From a virus, in IMG/VR virus record IMGVR_UViG_3300020420_000021, positions 1-51,048 of that record: a stretch of DNA of 51,048 nucleotides, one strand, 5' to 3'. The notes beneath the pieces were generated by a model, which had not been told where the DNA came from, ran no database searches, and saw only the letters and a program-made list of their open reading frames with translations. This document shows positions 23,599 to 30,960 of this stretch, piece after piece (positions within the stretch are counted from its first letter, which is position 1; each line of letters begins with the position of its first letter). Position numbers and translations under genes: made by a program.

Positions 23599-23726
23599 GG
23601 CATATATATAAAGTGTTAGTGTTATGCCAGTCTCTGTAATACTTTCGGGAGTGACCCTTCTCATCACACTACTAGGGTGGGTCACGCCGTAAAATCGGTG
23701 GGGATTTTACAACCATTTGAGAGACT
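23599..23726 (+). ncRNA. Structured multi-branch RNA leader upstream of gp44
   Basis: AGTCTCT (23629-23635) pairs perfectly with AGAGACT (23720-23726), closing a junction with two internal stems: GTGACCC (23651-23657)/GGGTCAC (23679-23685) and GTAAAATC (23689-23696)/GATTTTAC (23703-23710). A separate GGCAT (23599-23603)/ATGCC (23624-23628) hairpin precedes it. There is no T-tract, so it is not a simple terminator. Its 3' end lies just before the gp44 start, making it a candidate regulatory leader or processed RNA. No known class was recognised. Confidence 0.6.
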
Positions 23727-23732
23727 AATATT

Positions 23733-24680
23733 ATGAACAATGAATTTTTATTTGTAGAGAAGTATAGACCGTCAAAAGTTGACGAGTGTGTGCTTCCAAG
23801 TGGTCTATATGAGACCTTTAAAGACATAGTAGAAACAGGTGAGATACCTAACCTACTATTAAATGGTTCTGCTGGTTGTGGTAAGACAACTGTCGCAAAA
23901 GCGATATGTAATGAATTAGGAGCAGACTATATTGTAATCAACGGTTCAGACGAAGGTCGATTAATCGATACTCTAAGAACCAAAATCAAAAACTTTGCGT
24001 CCACGACAAGTTTACAGGGAGGCCCAAAGGTAGTTATTCTAGACGAAGCAGACTACATAAGCGCCGAATCTGTTCAACCTGCATTACGTGGATTCATTGA
24101 AGAGTTCAGTTCTAATTGCAGATTCATTATGACCTGTAATTTCAAGAACCGAATAATCAATCCATTGCATTCAAGGTGCACTGTTATTGATTTTAAAATT
24201 CCTAAAAGTGAGAAACCTAGACTTGCGTCTGTTTTCTTAGCAAGACTCATGGAGATTTGCACACTTGAAGGAATTAAGTTTGACCAAGCTGTGCTTGCAG
24301 AACTAATTATGAAATTCTTTCCCGACTTTAGACGTTGTCTAAATGAGGTTCAAAGATATGGTATCGGTGGAGAAATCGATACTGGGTTGCTTTCTACTCT
24401 TGCAGAAGAAAAAATAACACCTTTAATAAACACTCTTAAAGATAAGAAGTGGGGTGAAATGAGAAAATGGGTTGGAGAAAATTCTGACAATGACTTATCT
24501 GTAATGTATAGAAAGATATTTAACGCACTTGAAACTAAACTTGAACCTGCCTCGATTCCTGCATGTGTTTTAATCATAGCAGACTATCAGTATAAATCCG
24601 CATTTGCGGCCGATACTGAGGTGAATCTTGTTGCATGTTTGACGGAAATAATGAGTGAATGCACATTTAGGAGTAAATAA
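23733..24680 (+). CDS. 44: Clamp loader ATPase gp44
   Basis: This encodes the AAA+ large subunit of the clamp loader (315 residues; T4 gp44 319), which opens and loads gp45. Motifs: FVEKYRPSKVDECVLP at the N-terminus, Walker A NGSAGCGKTT near residue 46, Walker B VVILDEADY, sensor 1 FIMTCNFKNRI and the SRC motif HSRCT. It is preceded by the structured RNA leader and shares its last base with the peroxiredoxin ATG (TAATG). Unlike T4, gp62 is not adjacent. Confidence 0.96.
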   Translation: MNNEFLFVEKYRPSKVDECVLPSGLYETFKDIVETGEIPNLLLNGSAGCGKTTVAKAICNELGADYIVINGSDEGRLIDTLRTKIKNFASTTSLQGGPKVVILDEADYISAESVQPALRGFIEEFSSNCRFIMTCNFKNRIINPLHSRCTVIDFKIPKSEKPRLASVFLARLMEICTLEGIKFDQAVLAELIMKFFPDFRRCLNEVQRYGIGGEIDTGLLSTLAEEKITPLINTLKDKKWGEMRKWVGENSDNDLSVMYRKIFNALETKLEPASIPACVLIIADYQYKSAFAADTEVNLVACLTEIMSECTFRSK

Positions 24681-25189
24681 TGCATAGTGTAAATGACGAA
24701 TTTCCACCTTTCGTTTTGAATGGTGTTGATTCAAATCAAGATATGGTATCAGTAAATTCGACTGACCTTGAAGGTTGGAGAGTATTTTACTTTTATCCAA
24801 AAGACTTCACATTCATTTGTCCAACAGAAATTTCTGCAATGGATAAAGTGGTTGAAGCAGGTGCAACAGTTGTAGGATTTAGTGGTGACAATGAATTCTG
24901 TAAGAAAGCATGGAAGGAAGTGAATGGTGGTATTAGAAACATCAAACATACCTTACTTGCTGATTGCGGATTATCATTATCCACTGAACTTGGAATTGTT
25001 GATTACGAAGCAGGTGTCAGTCTTCGTGCAACTTTTATAGTTGACCCAACTGGCATTATTCAGTCGGTTCAATGTAACGCCTTGGACACTGGTAGGAATG
25101 CAGACGAGATTGTTAGAACTCTCAAAGCACTTCAATCAGGTGGTCTTACAGGTTGTTCATGGGACGAGGGAGACGAATTTGTTGCGTAA
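24680..25189 (+). CDS. Peroxiredoxin, AhpC/2-Cys type
   Basis: This thiol peroxidase (169 residues) reduces hydrogen peroxide or organic peroxides. The peroxidatic Cys lies in DFTFICPTE (Cys47) with the Pro/Thr of the family; a likely resolving Cys is in GGLTGCSWDEGD (Cys159). LRATFIVDPTGIIQSVQ is also typical. It is wedged between gp44 and gp62, coupled by one-base overlaps on both sides, so it is made with the replisome. It may protect host and phage from oxidative stress; this is inference. Catalytic residues are intact. Confidence 0.93.
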   Translation: MHSVNDEFPPFVLNGVDSNQDMVSVNSTDLEGWRVFYFYPKDFTFICPTEISAMDKVVEAGATVVGFSGDNEFCKKAWKEVNGGIRNIKHTLLADCGLSLSTELGIVDYEAGVSLRATFIVDPTGIIQSVQCNALDTGRNADEIVRTLKALQSGGLTGCSWDEGDEFVA

Positions 25190-25467
25190 TGGGTGAATTC
25201 AATTATAGAGTCGAAAGACAAAGACTTTTACTTGAAGCGGAAGAGTGGGCTAAAGGTGTCCGCTCTATCCACATTCATTCTATAACGTCTATGTGGTATG
25301 AAACTGAATTTACTAAAAAAGAAATAGAAGTAAATGGCCCAGTGACAGATACTGAATATAACAATGGAGTTATTACTCGTGAAAGGGACGGTAAAATTAT
25401 ACATACTTTTGGTGAAGCACTAACTGGTGAAGAACTAATAGATTCTTATAGAACTAATACTGCATGA
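25189..25467 (+). CDS. Hypothetical protein, 92 residues
   Basis: The start overlaps the peroxiredoxin stop (TAATG). The product has an N-terminal helix (FNYRVERQRLLLEAEEWAKG) and two beta-like segments (SIHIHSITSMWYETEFTKKE, GKIIHTFGEALTGEEL). No family was recognised. Coupled expression with gp44, peroxiredoxin and gp62 puts it in the clamp-loader operon. Confidence 0.65.
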   Translation: MGEFNYRVERQRLLLEAEEWAKGVRSIHIHSITSMWYETEFTKKEIEVNGPVTDTEYNNGVITRERDGKIIHTFGEALTGEELIDSYRTNTA

Positions 25468-25862
25468 AAAAAACAAATCCCTTTGACTTTGTAAAATCTG
25501 TATCATATACCAAGAGAGATATCATGGTAGATGATATCGAAGAAAAACAATACGCCCCATTCCTAACCAATAAAGCATTATCCTATCATCAGGACGCAGT
25601 TTATTTTGCAAACGAAATGAACATACGTCATGGTGTAGATAACCGCCTTCAATACCTTTTTTATCTAAATATACTAAGGAAAAGACAAAGATTTTCAACT
25701 TGGTCTAAACCCTATGTTAGTAAAAAGTTAGAGACGATAAAGGACTACTATAAAGTAAGTAATCTAAAAGCAAAGGAATATTTAGAAGTTCTTACTGATA
25801 AGCAAGTTCGTGAGTTGAAAAAGAGAATGATAAAAGGTGGCAAGGATAATGGAAAGTTATGA
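25464..25862 (+). CDS. 62: Clamp loader small subunit gp62
   Basis: This encodes 132 residues, shorter than T4 gp62 (187) but like marine T4-like versions. The pattern NPFDFVKSVSYTKRDIM, YAPFLTNKALSYHQDAVYFA, and NRLQYLFYLNILRKRQRFST is the one I remember for marine gp62. It forms the clamp loader with gp44. It overlaps its neighbours: ATGA with the previous gene and a 14-nt overlap with regA. Confidence 0.88.
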   Translation: MKKTNPFDFVKSVSYTKRDIMVDDIEEKQYAPFLTNKALSYHQDAVYFANEMNIRHGVDNRLQYLFYLNILRKRQRFSTWSKPYVSKKLETIKDYYKVSNLKAKEYLEVLTDKQVRELKKRMIKGGKDNGKL

Positions 25863-26265
25863 ACAAGAAGTCAAAGACTTAATCGAAATTACATTCCCCG
25901 AAAAAGATGATTTTTTAAAGATACGTGAGACTCTCACGAGGATTGGTGTCGCCTCAAGAAAAGAACAAGAACTTTATCAGTCTTGTCACATTTTACACAA
26001 ACGTGGTAAGTATTATATCACACACTTCAAAGAACTATTCATATTGGACGGTAAACCTAGTAACCTAGATGAAAACGATATTGGTAGAAGAAACACTATT
26101 ATTAACCTTTTACAGCAATGGAATCTGTTAAAAGTAGTGAATCCTGACAGTATTAACGAACCTACCGCACCACTTTCACAAATTAAAATCATTCCTTTTA
26201 AAGAGAAAAAGGACTGGATTCTTACACCTAAATACAATATCGGTAATAACAAGACCGAAAATTAG
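25849..26265 (+). CDS. regA: Translational repressor RegA
   Basis: This RNA-binding repressor of early phage mRNAs has 138 residues (T4 RegA 122). Clear matches are DFLKIRETLTRIGVASRKEQ, LYQSCHILHKRGKYYITHFK and the C-terminal KEKKDWILTPKYNI, in the order of T4 RegA. ATG 25849 is used rather than a GTG at 25837, with AGGTGG upstream. It follows gp62 as in T4. RegA acts at ribosome binding sites, so genes with leaderless mRNAs here might escape it (inference). Confidence 0.95.
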   Translation: MESYEQEVKDLIEITFPEKDDFLKIRETLTRIGVASRKEQELYQSCHILHKRGKYYITHFKELFILDGKPSNLDENDIGRRNTIINLLQQWNLLKVVNPDSINEPTAPLSQIKIIPFKEKKDWILTPKYNIGNNKTEN

Positions 26266-26272
26266 ATAAATA
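26265..26272 (+). promoter_or_regulatory. Late promoter octamer GATAAATA near ATG 26279
   Basis: GATAAATA overlaps the regA stop and ends 6 nt before the next ATG, one base more than the usual 5. Confidence 0.65.
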
Positions 26273-26278
26273 TCCCAC

Positions 26279-26506
26279 ATGGTAGGATTTTTATTAGGAA
26301 TTTTAAAGAACATTGTGCTTAAGTTGGCAACAACTGGCGCATTGAAATTTATGATGCCCACACTATTGAAAATAGATAAATGGTGTGAAGATAAAATTGG
26401 CTTGGACATCATAAAACAAGAAGAAAAGTGGTTTGAAAAACACCCTTTACTTCTAAAACGTATCGAGACTTTAGAAAGTAAAATCACTGAACTAGAGTCC
26501 AAATAG
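26279..26506 (+). CDS. Small membrane-associated protein with C-terminal coiled coil
   Basis: This 75-residue protein has a hydrophobic N-terminal half (MVGFLLGILKNIVLKLATTG), a linker and a short C-terminal coiled coil (LKRIETLESKITELESK). Expression is late by its promoter. It opens a series of small membrane proteins ahead of the curli module. No family was recognised. Confidence 0.65.
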   Translation: MVGFLLGILKNIVLKLATTGALKFMMPTLLKIDKWCEDKIGLDIIKQEEKWFEKHPLLLKRIETLESKITELESK

Positions 26507-26514
26507 GAGAATAT

Positions 26515-26712
26515 ATGTTTAAAGCAAAATTAGACTTTGTAATGTCTTGGGTTAAATCTAGATTAGCAGAACGAACCTCATGGGACGGTGCTATGATTAT
26601 TGGTATGTCAGTGTTAGTATTAGTAGCTGCACCTATTATCAAAATGTTAGCTTGGCCCGCATTAGCATATGGAATTTTTACCCTTCTCAAAGAAGAAAAA
26701 ATAATCGAATAA
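26515..26712 (+). CDS. Small membrane protein, 65 residues
   Basis: It has one strongly hydrophobic segment (MIIGMSVLVLVAAPIIKMLA) and probably a second (PALAYGIFTLL), with a positively charged N-terminus containing SRLAERTSWDG, a pattern I have seen in marine phage proteins of unknown role. TAGGAG precedes the ATG. Its size and topology would allow a holin role, but that is a guess. Confidence 0.65.
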   Translation: MFKAKLDFVMSWVKSRLAERTSWDGAMIIGMSVLVLVAAPIIKMLAWPALAYGIFTLLKEEKIIE

Positions 26713-26737
26713 ATAATCTAAAATAATGGAGAATATT

Positions 26738-26989
26738 ATGGAATCATCTATGTGGTTGATACTCTTGATTATCGCAGTGCCCGTGCTTTATGTTTTGAAT
26801 GACAAGTATGGGTGGGTTGACTCACTGGTGGGTTCACCTAAAGAAGAAGAAGTTGCCTTCAAAGCACCTTCAGCTCAAAAACTTATGAAGTTCACTAAGA
26901 AAGAACTTGTTGAGTTTGCTGAAAACAACGGTATTGAAGTTACACCTTCTAAAACAAAAGCTGAGATTATCAAACAAATCAGAAAATAA
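26738..26989 (+). CDS. Membrane-anchored protein with SAP/HeH-like C-terminal motif
   Basis: This 83-residue protein has an N-terminal transmembrane helix (MWLILLIIAVPVLYVLND) and a C-terminal 35-residue helix-extension-helix motif (LMKFTKKELVEFAENNGIEV, then KTKAEIIKQIRK) resembling SAP/Rho-N-type nucleic acid binding domains. ATG 26738 is chosen because GGAG precedes it by 6 nt; an ATG at 26726 contains that site. It may tether DNA or RNA to the membrane, as inference only. Confidence 0.65.
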   Translation: MESSMWLILLIIAVPVLYVLNDKYGWVDSLVGSPKEEEVAFKAPSAQKLMKFTKKELVEFAENNGIEVTPSKTKAEIIKQIRK

Positions 26990-27015
26990 GTATTCAGGGT
27001 GGTTTAAAAAATCGC

Positions 27016-27023
27016 CCTAAATA
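27016..27023 (+). promoter_or_regulatory. Late promoter octamer CCTAAATA
   Basis: CCTAAATA lies at the end of an imperfect hairpin (AGGGTGGTTT...AAATCGCCCT, about 26996-27019); +1 would be near 27029, 31 nt before the next ATG. Confidence 0.5.
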
Positions 27024-27046
27024 CTCCTTCCTCAATAGTCCAAACC

Positions 27047-27054
27047 TATAAATA
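27047..27054 (+). promoter_or_regulatory. T4-type late promoter TATAAATA heading the holin-curli operon
   Basis: A perfect TATAAATA ends exactly 5 nt before ATG 27060. No terminator or other clear promoter was seen from here to 31622, so it probably drives the whole holin-like/curli operon as a late unit. Confidence 0.8.
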
Positions 27055-27059
27055 GAGGC

Positions 27060-27353
27060 ATGGACATATTTCAATTTTTAAGTGAAGTGGGAATCCCAAT
27101 CGGGACTGCGGTTGTGATGGCTTTCTTCATCTATCTGACACTAAAATATATTTTTGAATCAGTTTTAAGTCAGATAAGTTCCACTGAAAACATCATATCA
27201 ATGCTCGAGACTAGGGCACGTGTAATGAACAACGATATAATTAAGATAGACTTGTTGGTGAGTAGCGCATTAAAGTTAGCTCCACCGATTGACCGTGTTG
27301 CCAGAGCAGAGAATTTTGTAGAGGACGGAACTATAGACGCCAGACGAGACTAA
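27060..27353 (+). CDS. Holin-like small membrane protein, paralogue 1
   Basis: This 97-residue protein has one N-terminal transmembrane helix (IPIGTAVVMAFFIYLTLKYI) followed by a helical, heptad-like region (LSQISSTENIISMLETRARV). The layout is like UviB/BhlA-type holins, and the next gene has a similar N-terminus and layout. The mRNA is predicted to be leaderless and late. Placement before the CsgF/CsgG genes suggests timing with cell-envelope remodelling or lysis. Holin function is an inference. Confidence 0.6.
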   Translation: MDIFQFLSEVGIPIGTAVVMAFFIYLTLKYIFESVLSQISSTENIISMLETRARVMNNDIIKIDLLVSSALKLAPPIDRVARAENFVEDGTIDARRD

Positions 27354-27357
27354 TATT

Positions 27358-27669
27358 ATGAGGGAAATTGCAGAATTAATTGCGGAATTCGGTTTCCCTG
27401 TGGTCATGGCGATTGGAATGGGTTACTTCATATGGTATGTATGGAAGTTTATTACAGACGAAGTTAAACCTGCATTAGTGCGTATGTTCACTGCAAGTAT
27501 AAAATTAACTGACCAGCTGAGAATGCTAGACCAAGACATGATTCGTCTTCAAGAAAAAGTGAATACTGTTTTGGAATATCGAGAGCAAGAAGAAATCTTG
27601 CAGGACGCAGAAGAAAAAGAAGCTCTCGAAGAGGTAAAGAAGAATGACAAAAGAAAAACTAAAAGATAA
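27358..27669 (+). CDS. Holin-like small membrane protein, paralogue 2
   Basis: This 103-residue protein has an N-terminal transmembrane helix (FPVVMAIGMGYFIWYVWKFI) and a charged coiled-coil tail (LDQDMIRLQEKVNTVLEYRE). It resembles the preceding protein (both start with an 'E.G.P' turn before the helix), so the pair probably arose by duplication. It begins 4 nt after its neighbour and overlaps csgF-like by 26 nt. Confidence 0.6.
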   Translation: MREIAELIAEFGFPVVMAIGMGYFIWYVWKFITDEVKPALVRMFTASIKLTDQLRMLDQDMIRLQEKVNTVLEYREQEEILQDAEEKEALEEVKKNDKRKTKR

Positions 27670-28156
27670 ACTTGAATTAGGAGTTCTAGTATCTATCTTT
27701 ATAATATCATTAGTTAGTTTAACACCGTCCGTTTATGCAGACGAATTGGTGCACAAGTTTAAAAACCCAAGCTTTAGTGGCGTGGGAACATCTGCCCATT
27801 ATTTGACGATTGAGAATCAGGAGAAATCTAGGGCTGATAAAATTGCTGAAGACATAAGGGCAGCTCTTTTGAAACAACAAAGAGAAGCAGAAAATACAGT
27901 ATTAGCCAAATTTATAAGAAATTTGGAATCACGTATCTATGCTCAGCTGTCAAAACAATTAGTTGAAAATATGTTTTCAAACGAAGAGGGAGCCGCATAC
28001 GGTTCATTTACATTAGAAGGAAACACTATAACTTATGAAAGGAAAGAAATCTGTGACGCAGATGGGTTATGTGACGATTGGATTGTCATGACCATTACTG
28101 GTTCAGACGGAACTTCTACAACTATTGAGATTCCTATAGGCACTGGAGGCTTTTAG
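27644..28156 (+). CDS. csgF: CsgF-like curli secretion accessory protein
   Basis: CsgF is the outer-surface partner that plugs and extends the CsgG pore and couples secretion to curlin nucleation. This 170-residue protein has an N-terminal signal peptide (hydrophobic GVLVSIFIISLVSLTPSVYA, cleavage after ADE-type site) and then ELVHKFKNPSFSGVGTSAHY, which matches the mature CsgF start in E. coli (FQFRNPNFGG). The later segment with amphipathic helix AKFIRNLESRIYAQLSKQLV and C-terminal beta strands also fits. It is longer than E. coli CsgF (138). It lies directly before csgG, sharing one base. Confidence 0.88.
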   Translation: MTKEKLKDKLELGVLVSIFIISLVSLTPSVYADELVHKFKNPSFSGVGTSAHYLTIENQEKSRADKIAEDIRAALLKQQREAENTVLAKFIRNLESRIYAQLSKQLVENMFSNEEGAAYGSFTLEGNTITYERKEICDADGLCDDWIVMTITGSDGTSTTIEIPIGTGGF

Positions 28157-29058
28157 TGAAAAACTTTTTGATAGTCGGAGTGTTCGGACTCTTACTGTCT
28201 AGTTGTGCAGGTATTCCTCATATGAAAGACAGTTGCACCACTCTCATTATGAATGAGTATGGTGAATGTATTGAAGACCCTGAAGCAATTAAACTTCCTG
28301 CATACGCATTATTATTAGATTTACCAGCTGCTGAAGTTATGCCTGTAGTCGCAGTATATGGTTTTAAAGATTTAACAGGACAAAGAAAAAGACAAGACGG
28401 AGTCGCAACATTTAGCACAGCAGTCAGTCAAGGTGTTACTGCAATGTTGATAGACGCACTCAAAACTGCAGGTGGTGGAACATGGTTCCGTGTAGTTGAG
28501 AGAGAAGGAATAGACAATCTTGTGCGTGAAAGACAAATAGTCAGAAGCACAAGAGAACAATTTAAAGAGGACGGGGACGATAAAACTACAATCCAACCTT
28601 TACTCTTTGCTGGCATCATACTTGAAGGTGGAATTATAGGGTATGATACCAATATGGAAACTGGCGGCCGAGGCGCAAGAACGCTTGGCGTAGGACACTC
28701 GACTGCCTATCGGAGAGATACTATTGTTGTTTCATTGAGAGCAGTTAGCACTTTAACAGGTGAAGTTCTTATGAATGTCCAAACAAAGAAAACAGTTTTA
28801 AGTGTATCTCAAGGATTTGATGTTTTCAAATTCGTGGATATGGATACCCAACTTATAGAAATAGAAGATGGGGTGACAGAGAATGAGTCGGTGACTTTTG
28901 CAACGAGGGCTGCTATAGAAGCTGCTGTTCTAGAAATGATTTATCAAGGACATGATAGAAAATACTGGACAATAGACGGAAGACATAGACACCCTCATAA
29001 TATTGATGGCAGTAATAAACGACATGCCATCGGGGAGAATAACGAAGAAAATGAATAA
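28156..29058 (+). CDS. csgG: CsgG-like outer-membrane curli secretion lipoprotein
   Basis: CsgG forms a nonameric outer-membrane pore for export of unfolded curlin subunits. This 300-residue protein (E. coli 277) starts with a lipoprotein signal peptide (FGLLLSSC, lipidated Cys17) and has the core PAAEVMPVVAVYGFKDLTGQ and FSTAVSQGVTAMLIDALKTA, then WFRVVEREGIDNLVRERQIV, all closely matching CsgG. ILEGGIIGYDTNMETGGRGA fits the conserved second half. It starts with GTG, with GGAGG 6 nt upstream. The lipobox and barrel regions look intact, so function is plausible. It overlaps the next gene by 8 nt. Confidence 0.95.
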   Translation: MKNFLIVGVFGLLLSSCAGIPHMKDSCTTLIMNEYGECIEDPEAIKLPAYALLLDLPAAEVMPVVAVYGFKDLTGQRKRQDGVATFSTAVSQGVTAMLIDALKTAGGGTWFRVVEREGIDNLVRERQIVRSTREQFKEDGDDKTTIQPLLFAGIILEGGIIGYDTNMETGGRGARTLGVGHSTAYRRDTIVVSLRAVSTLTGEVLMNVQTKKTVLSVSQGFDVFKFVDMDTQLIEIEDGVTENESVTFATRAAIEAAVLEMIYQGHDRKYWTIDGRHRHPHNIDGSNKRHAIGENNEENE

Positions 29059-29770
29059 AACTAAAATAACTTTAGGTTTATTAGTAACTATGCTTGTTAT
29101 GCCTCTTTTAGCTGATGACGATAACGAAATATTTCTACAACAGTCGGGGGACACACTTACGTTGACCATCGACCAAGTTGGTTACGGAAATAAATTCGGT
29201 GGAACTATAGCAAGCGGTTCAGTTGCTTCTGATATGATTTTAACAGGGACAAGTATTACATTTAATCTTGACCAAATCGGAAACAGCAACCAACTATTTG
29301 GGCCTGCTATATTAGATAGTTCTACTATAGATATGGTATTCACTGGTGACAGTAATATCTTTGATTGGAATATAGGTGATACTGGGGATTCAGATAATTC
29401 TGACTACGATATCACAGTAACTGGTGACAGTAACACTTGGGATTTTGACCAAGGATACGCCGCTAGTGCGAACTATTTGGACATGGATTTAACTTTAGTC
29501 GGGAACTCTAACCAGTTCTTTATCGACATAGATTCAGACCAAGCTAAATGGGAAATGGACATTACTGGTGACAGTAATAATGTTGACACAAAACAACTTG
29601 ACGCTTCCGACCATGACTTAAAAGTTGTGCACGTTGGAGATACTATCAACATGGATATTATACAGTCGTCAGGAACTTGTGGAAATAAAACATGCCCAGG
29701 CAAAATTGATTTACAGTTGAGTTCTGATAATGCAACAGTTACAATTAACCAAAAAGATACTGGCGATTAG
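29051..29770 (+). CDS. Curlin-like secreted repeat protein 1
   Basis: This 239-residue protein has a signal peptide (MNKTKITLGLLVTMLVMPLL, cut near ADD) and a repeating pattern of about 22-40 residues with curlin-like units: LTIDQVGYGNKFGG, FNLDQIGNSNQLFG, VTGDSNTWDFDQG, LVGNSNQFFIDI and ITGDSNN. The G-N-S/x-N-x motif with alternating hydrophobic residues recalls CsgA/CsgB (S-x5-QxGxGNxAxxxQ), but it is much more acidic. A Cys pair occurs near the C-terminus (GTCGNKTCPG). It overlaps csgG, supporting its role as the secreted substrate. Frame start at ATG 29051 is set by the signal peptide. Confidence 0.82.
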   Translation: MNKTKITLGLLVTMLVMPLLADDDNEIFLQQSGDTLTLTIDQVGYGNKFGGTIASGSVASDMILTGTSITFNLDQIGNSNQLFGPAILDSSTIDMVFTGDSNIFDWNIGDTGDSDNSDYDITVTGDSNTWDFDQGYAASANYLDMDLTLVGNSNQFFIDIDSDQAKWEMDITGDSNNVDTKQLDASDHDLKVVHVGDTINMDIIQSSGTCGNKTCPGKIDLQLSSDNATVTINQKDTGD

Positions 29771-30863
29771 TGCTATTCTCTTGTCGTATCCCTCTTTTGC
29801 GGATACGATAGGAGACATAGTTGAACAGACTGGTATCGGAAACATTATCAGAGAGGGTAGTTTAATACCCTCTTCTGAAATGCCTAGTATAAACCTCTAT
29901 GACGAGGCAGAAACTGGGAATGGAAGAATGTTAATTGAGTTCTTAGACGAAGAAGAACTTGCATTGACTGAACATACCTTAGTCTTTATAGACGAAGTAT
30001 ACTATGACCCAAATCCTGACTTATCGAAAATGTCGATGAGAATGGTAATGGGCACGGCACGTTTTGCCTCAGGTAAACTGGGTAAAATGAATAAATCGAA
30101 TATTGCGATTTCTACGCCAACTGCTAATATAGCGATTAACGGCACAGATTTCACAACAACCATCGATGAACTCGGGCGTAGCCTTATTATTTTATTACCT
30201 GATGCAAATGGTGACTCATCAGGGTCTATAACAGTAAGTAATGAATCAGGTGTAGAGGTTTTATTGGAAGAAGCATACCAAGCTACAATGGTATCTACTT
30301 TGAATTCATATCCAACTACACCAGTTGTAATACAGAACATATCAGCAAGTCTTATTAATAATATGTTTATTGTAAGTCCACCTGCTGATGTTCAACAGGT
30401 TATAGATGAATCTGCTACACAATCAGATGACGGTGGTATATTAGACGTAGACTTTTTAGAATTTGACGGTTTAGATACTGACGCATTAAAAGATTCAGAA
30501 GGTGATTTAGAATTTTCAGAATTAGATATTGACTTACTTGATGTTGACTTTCTCCAAGATTTACTTGATATAGTTGAAGAGTTAGACAGAAAGGTTGGTA
30601 TCAATAGAACAGCTGGCAGTGGTGGTAATAATTATGGTATTGAAGGAACTCTTATAGGATTTGATAAAGATACTCAATACAATACTATGGTTGATACAGG
30701 TTCAGGATTAGTAACTTTTTATAGAGAGGTTGAAGGAACTATAAGTATAAAGCTACCCATAGATGCAATGGCGTCTATTACGACAATAACAAATGAAAAA
30801 GAATCTTTTATAGAAATGGGTGGTGATTCAGCAATTAATATTATTATAAGACAAGGAAATTAA
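29730..30863 (+). CDS. FecR-domain periplasmic protein
   Basis: This 377-residue protein has a signal peptide (KKILAISAILLSYPSFA) and a FecR domain in residues about 30-180, seen as MLIEFLDEEELALTEHTLVF, MSMRMVMGTARFASGKLGKM and IAISTPTANIAINGTDFTTT, where the last is the hallmark strand. A long acidic Asp/Leu-rich middle follows (FLEFDGLDTDALKDSEGDLE) and a beta-rich C-terminus. FecR domains act as periplasmic sensors and often occur beside CHASE2 proteins, as here with the cyclase at 32196. It overlaps the curlin-like gene by 41 nt. Confidence 0.8.
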   Translation: MQQLQLTKKILAISAILLSYPSFADTIGDIVEQTGIGNIIREGSLIPSSEMPSINLYDEAETGNGRMLIEFLDEEELALTEHTLVFIDEVYYDPNPDLSKMSMRMVMGTARFASGKLGKMNKSNIAISTPTANIAINGTDFTTTIDELGRSLIILLPDANGDSSGSITVSNESGVEVLLEEAYQATMVSTLNSYPTTPVVIQNISASLINNMFIVSPPADVQQVIDESATQSDDGGILDVDFLEFDGLDTDALKDSEGDLEFSELDIDLLDVDFLQDLLDIVEELDRKVGINRTAGSGGNNYGIEGTLIGFDKDTQYNTMVDTGSGLVTFYREVEGTISIKLPIDAMASITTITNEKESFIEMGGDSAINIIIRQGN

Positions 30864-30864
30864 A

Positions 30865-30960
30865 ATGGCACAACCACAACAACAACAAACTCTTCCTGAT
30901 AAGAAGGAATTGGAAGAAAAAATAAAACAACAACAAGACCCAAGGCATAATCAAGAATGA
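30865..30960 (+). CDS. Glutamine-rich mini-protein, 31 residues
   Basis: An ORF starts one base after the FecR-gene stop and ends in an ATGA overlap with the next curlin-like gene. The product is Gln/Lys/Glu-rich (MAQPQQQQTLPDKKELEEKI). It may encode a real small protein or serve translational coupling; the exact fit between both neighbours supports translation. Confidence 0.5.
   Translation: MAQPQQQQTLPDKKELEEKIKQQQDPRHNQE

Noticed and set aside
23599-23726. Hammerhead or other self-cleaving ribozyme in the gp45-gp44 gap
   Set aside because: The conserved CTGATGA and GAAA core of hammerheads is absent; I kept it only as an unassigned structured RNA.
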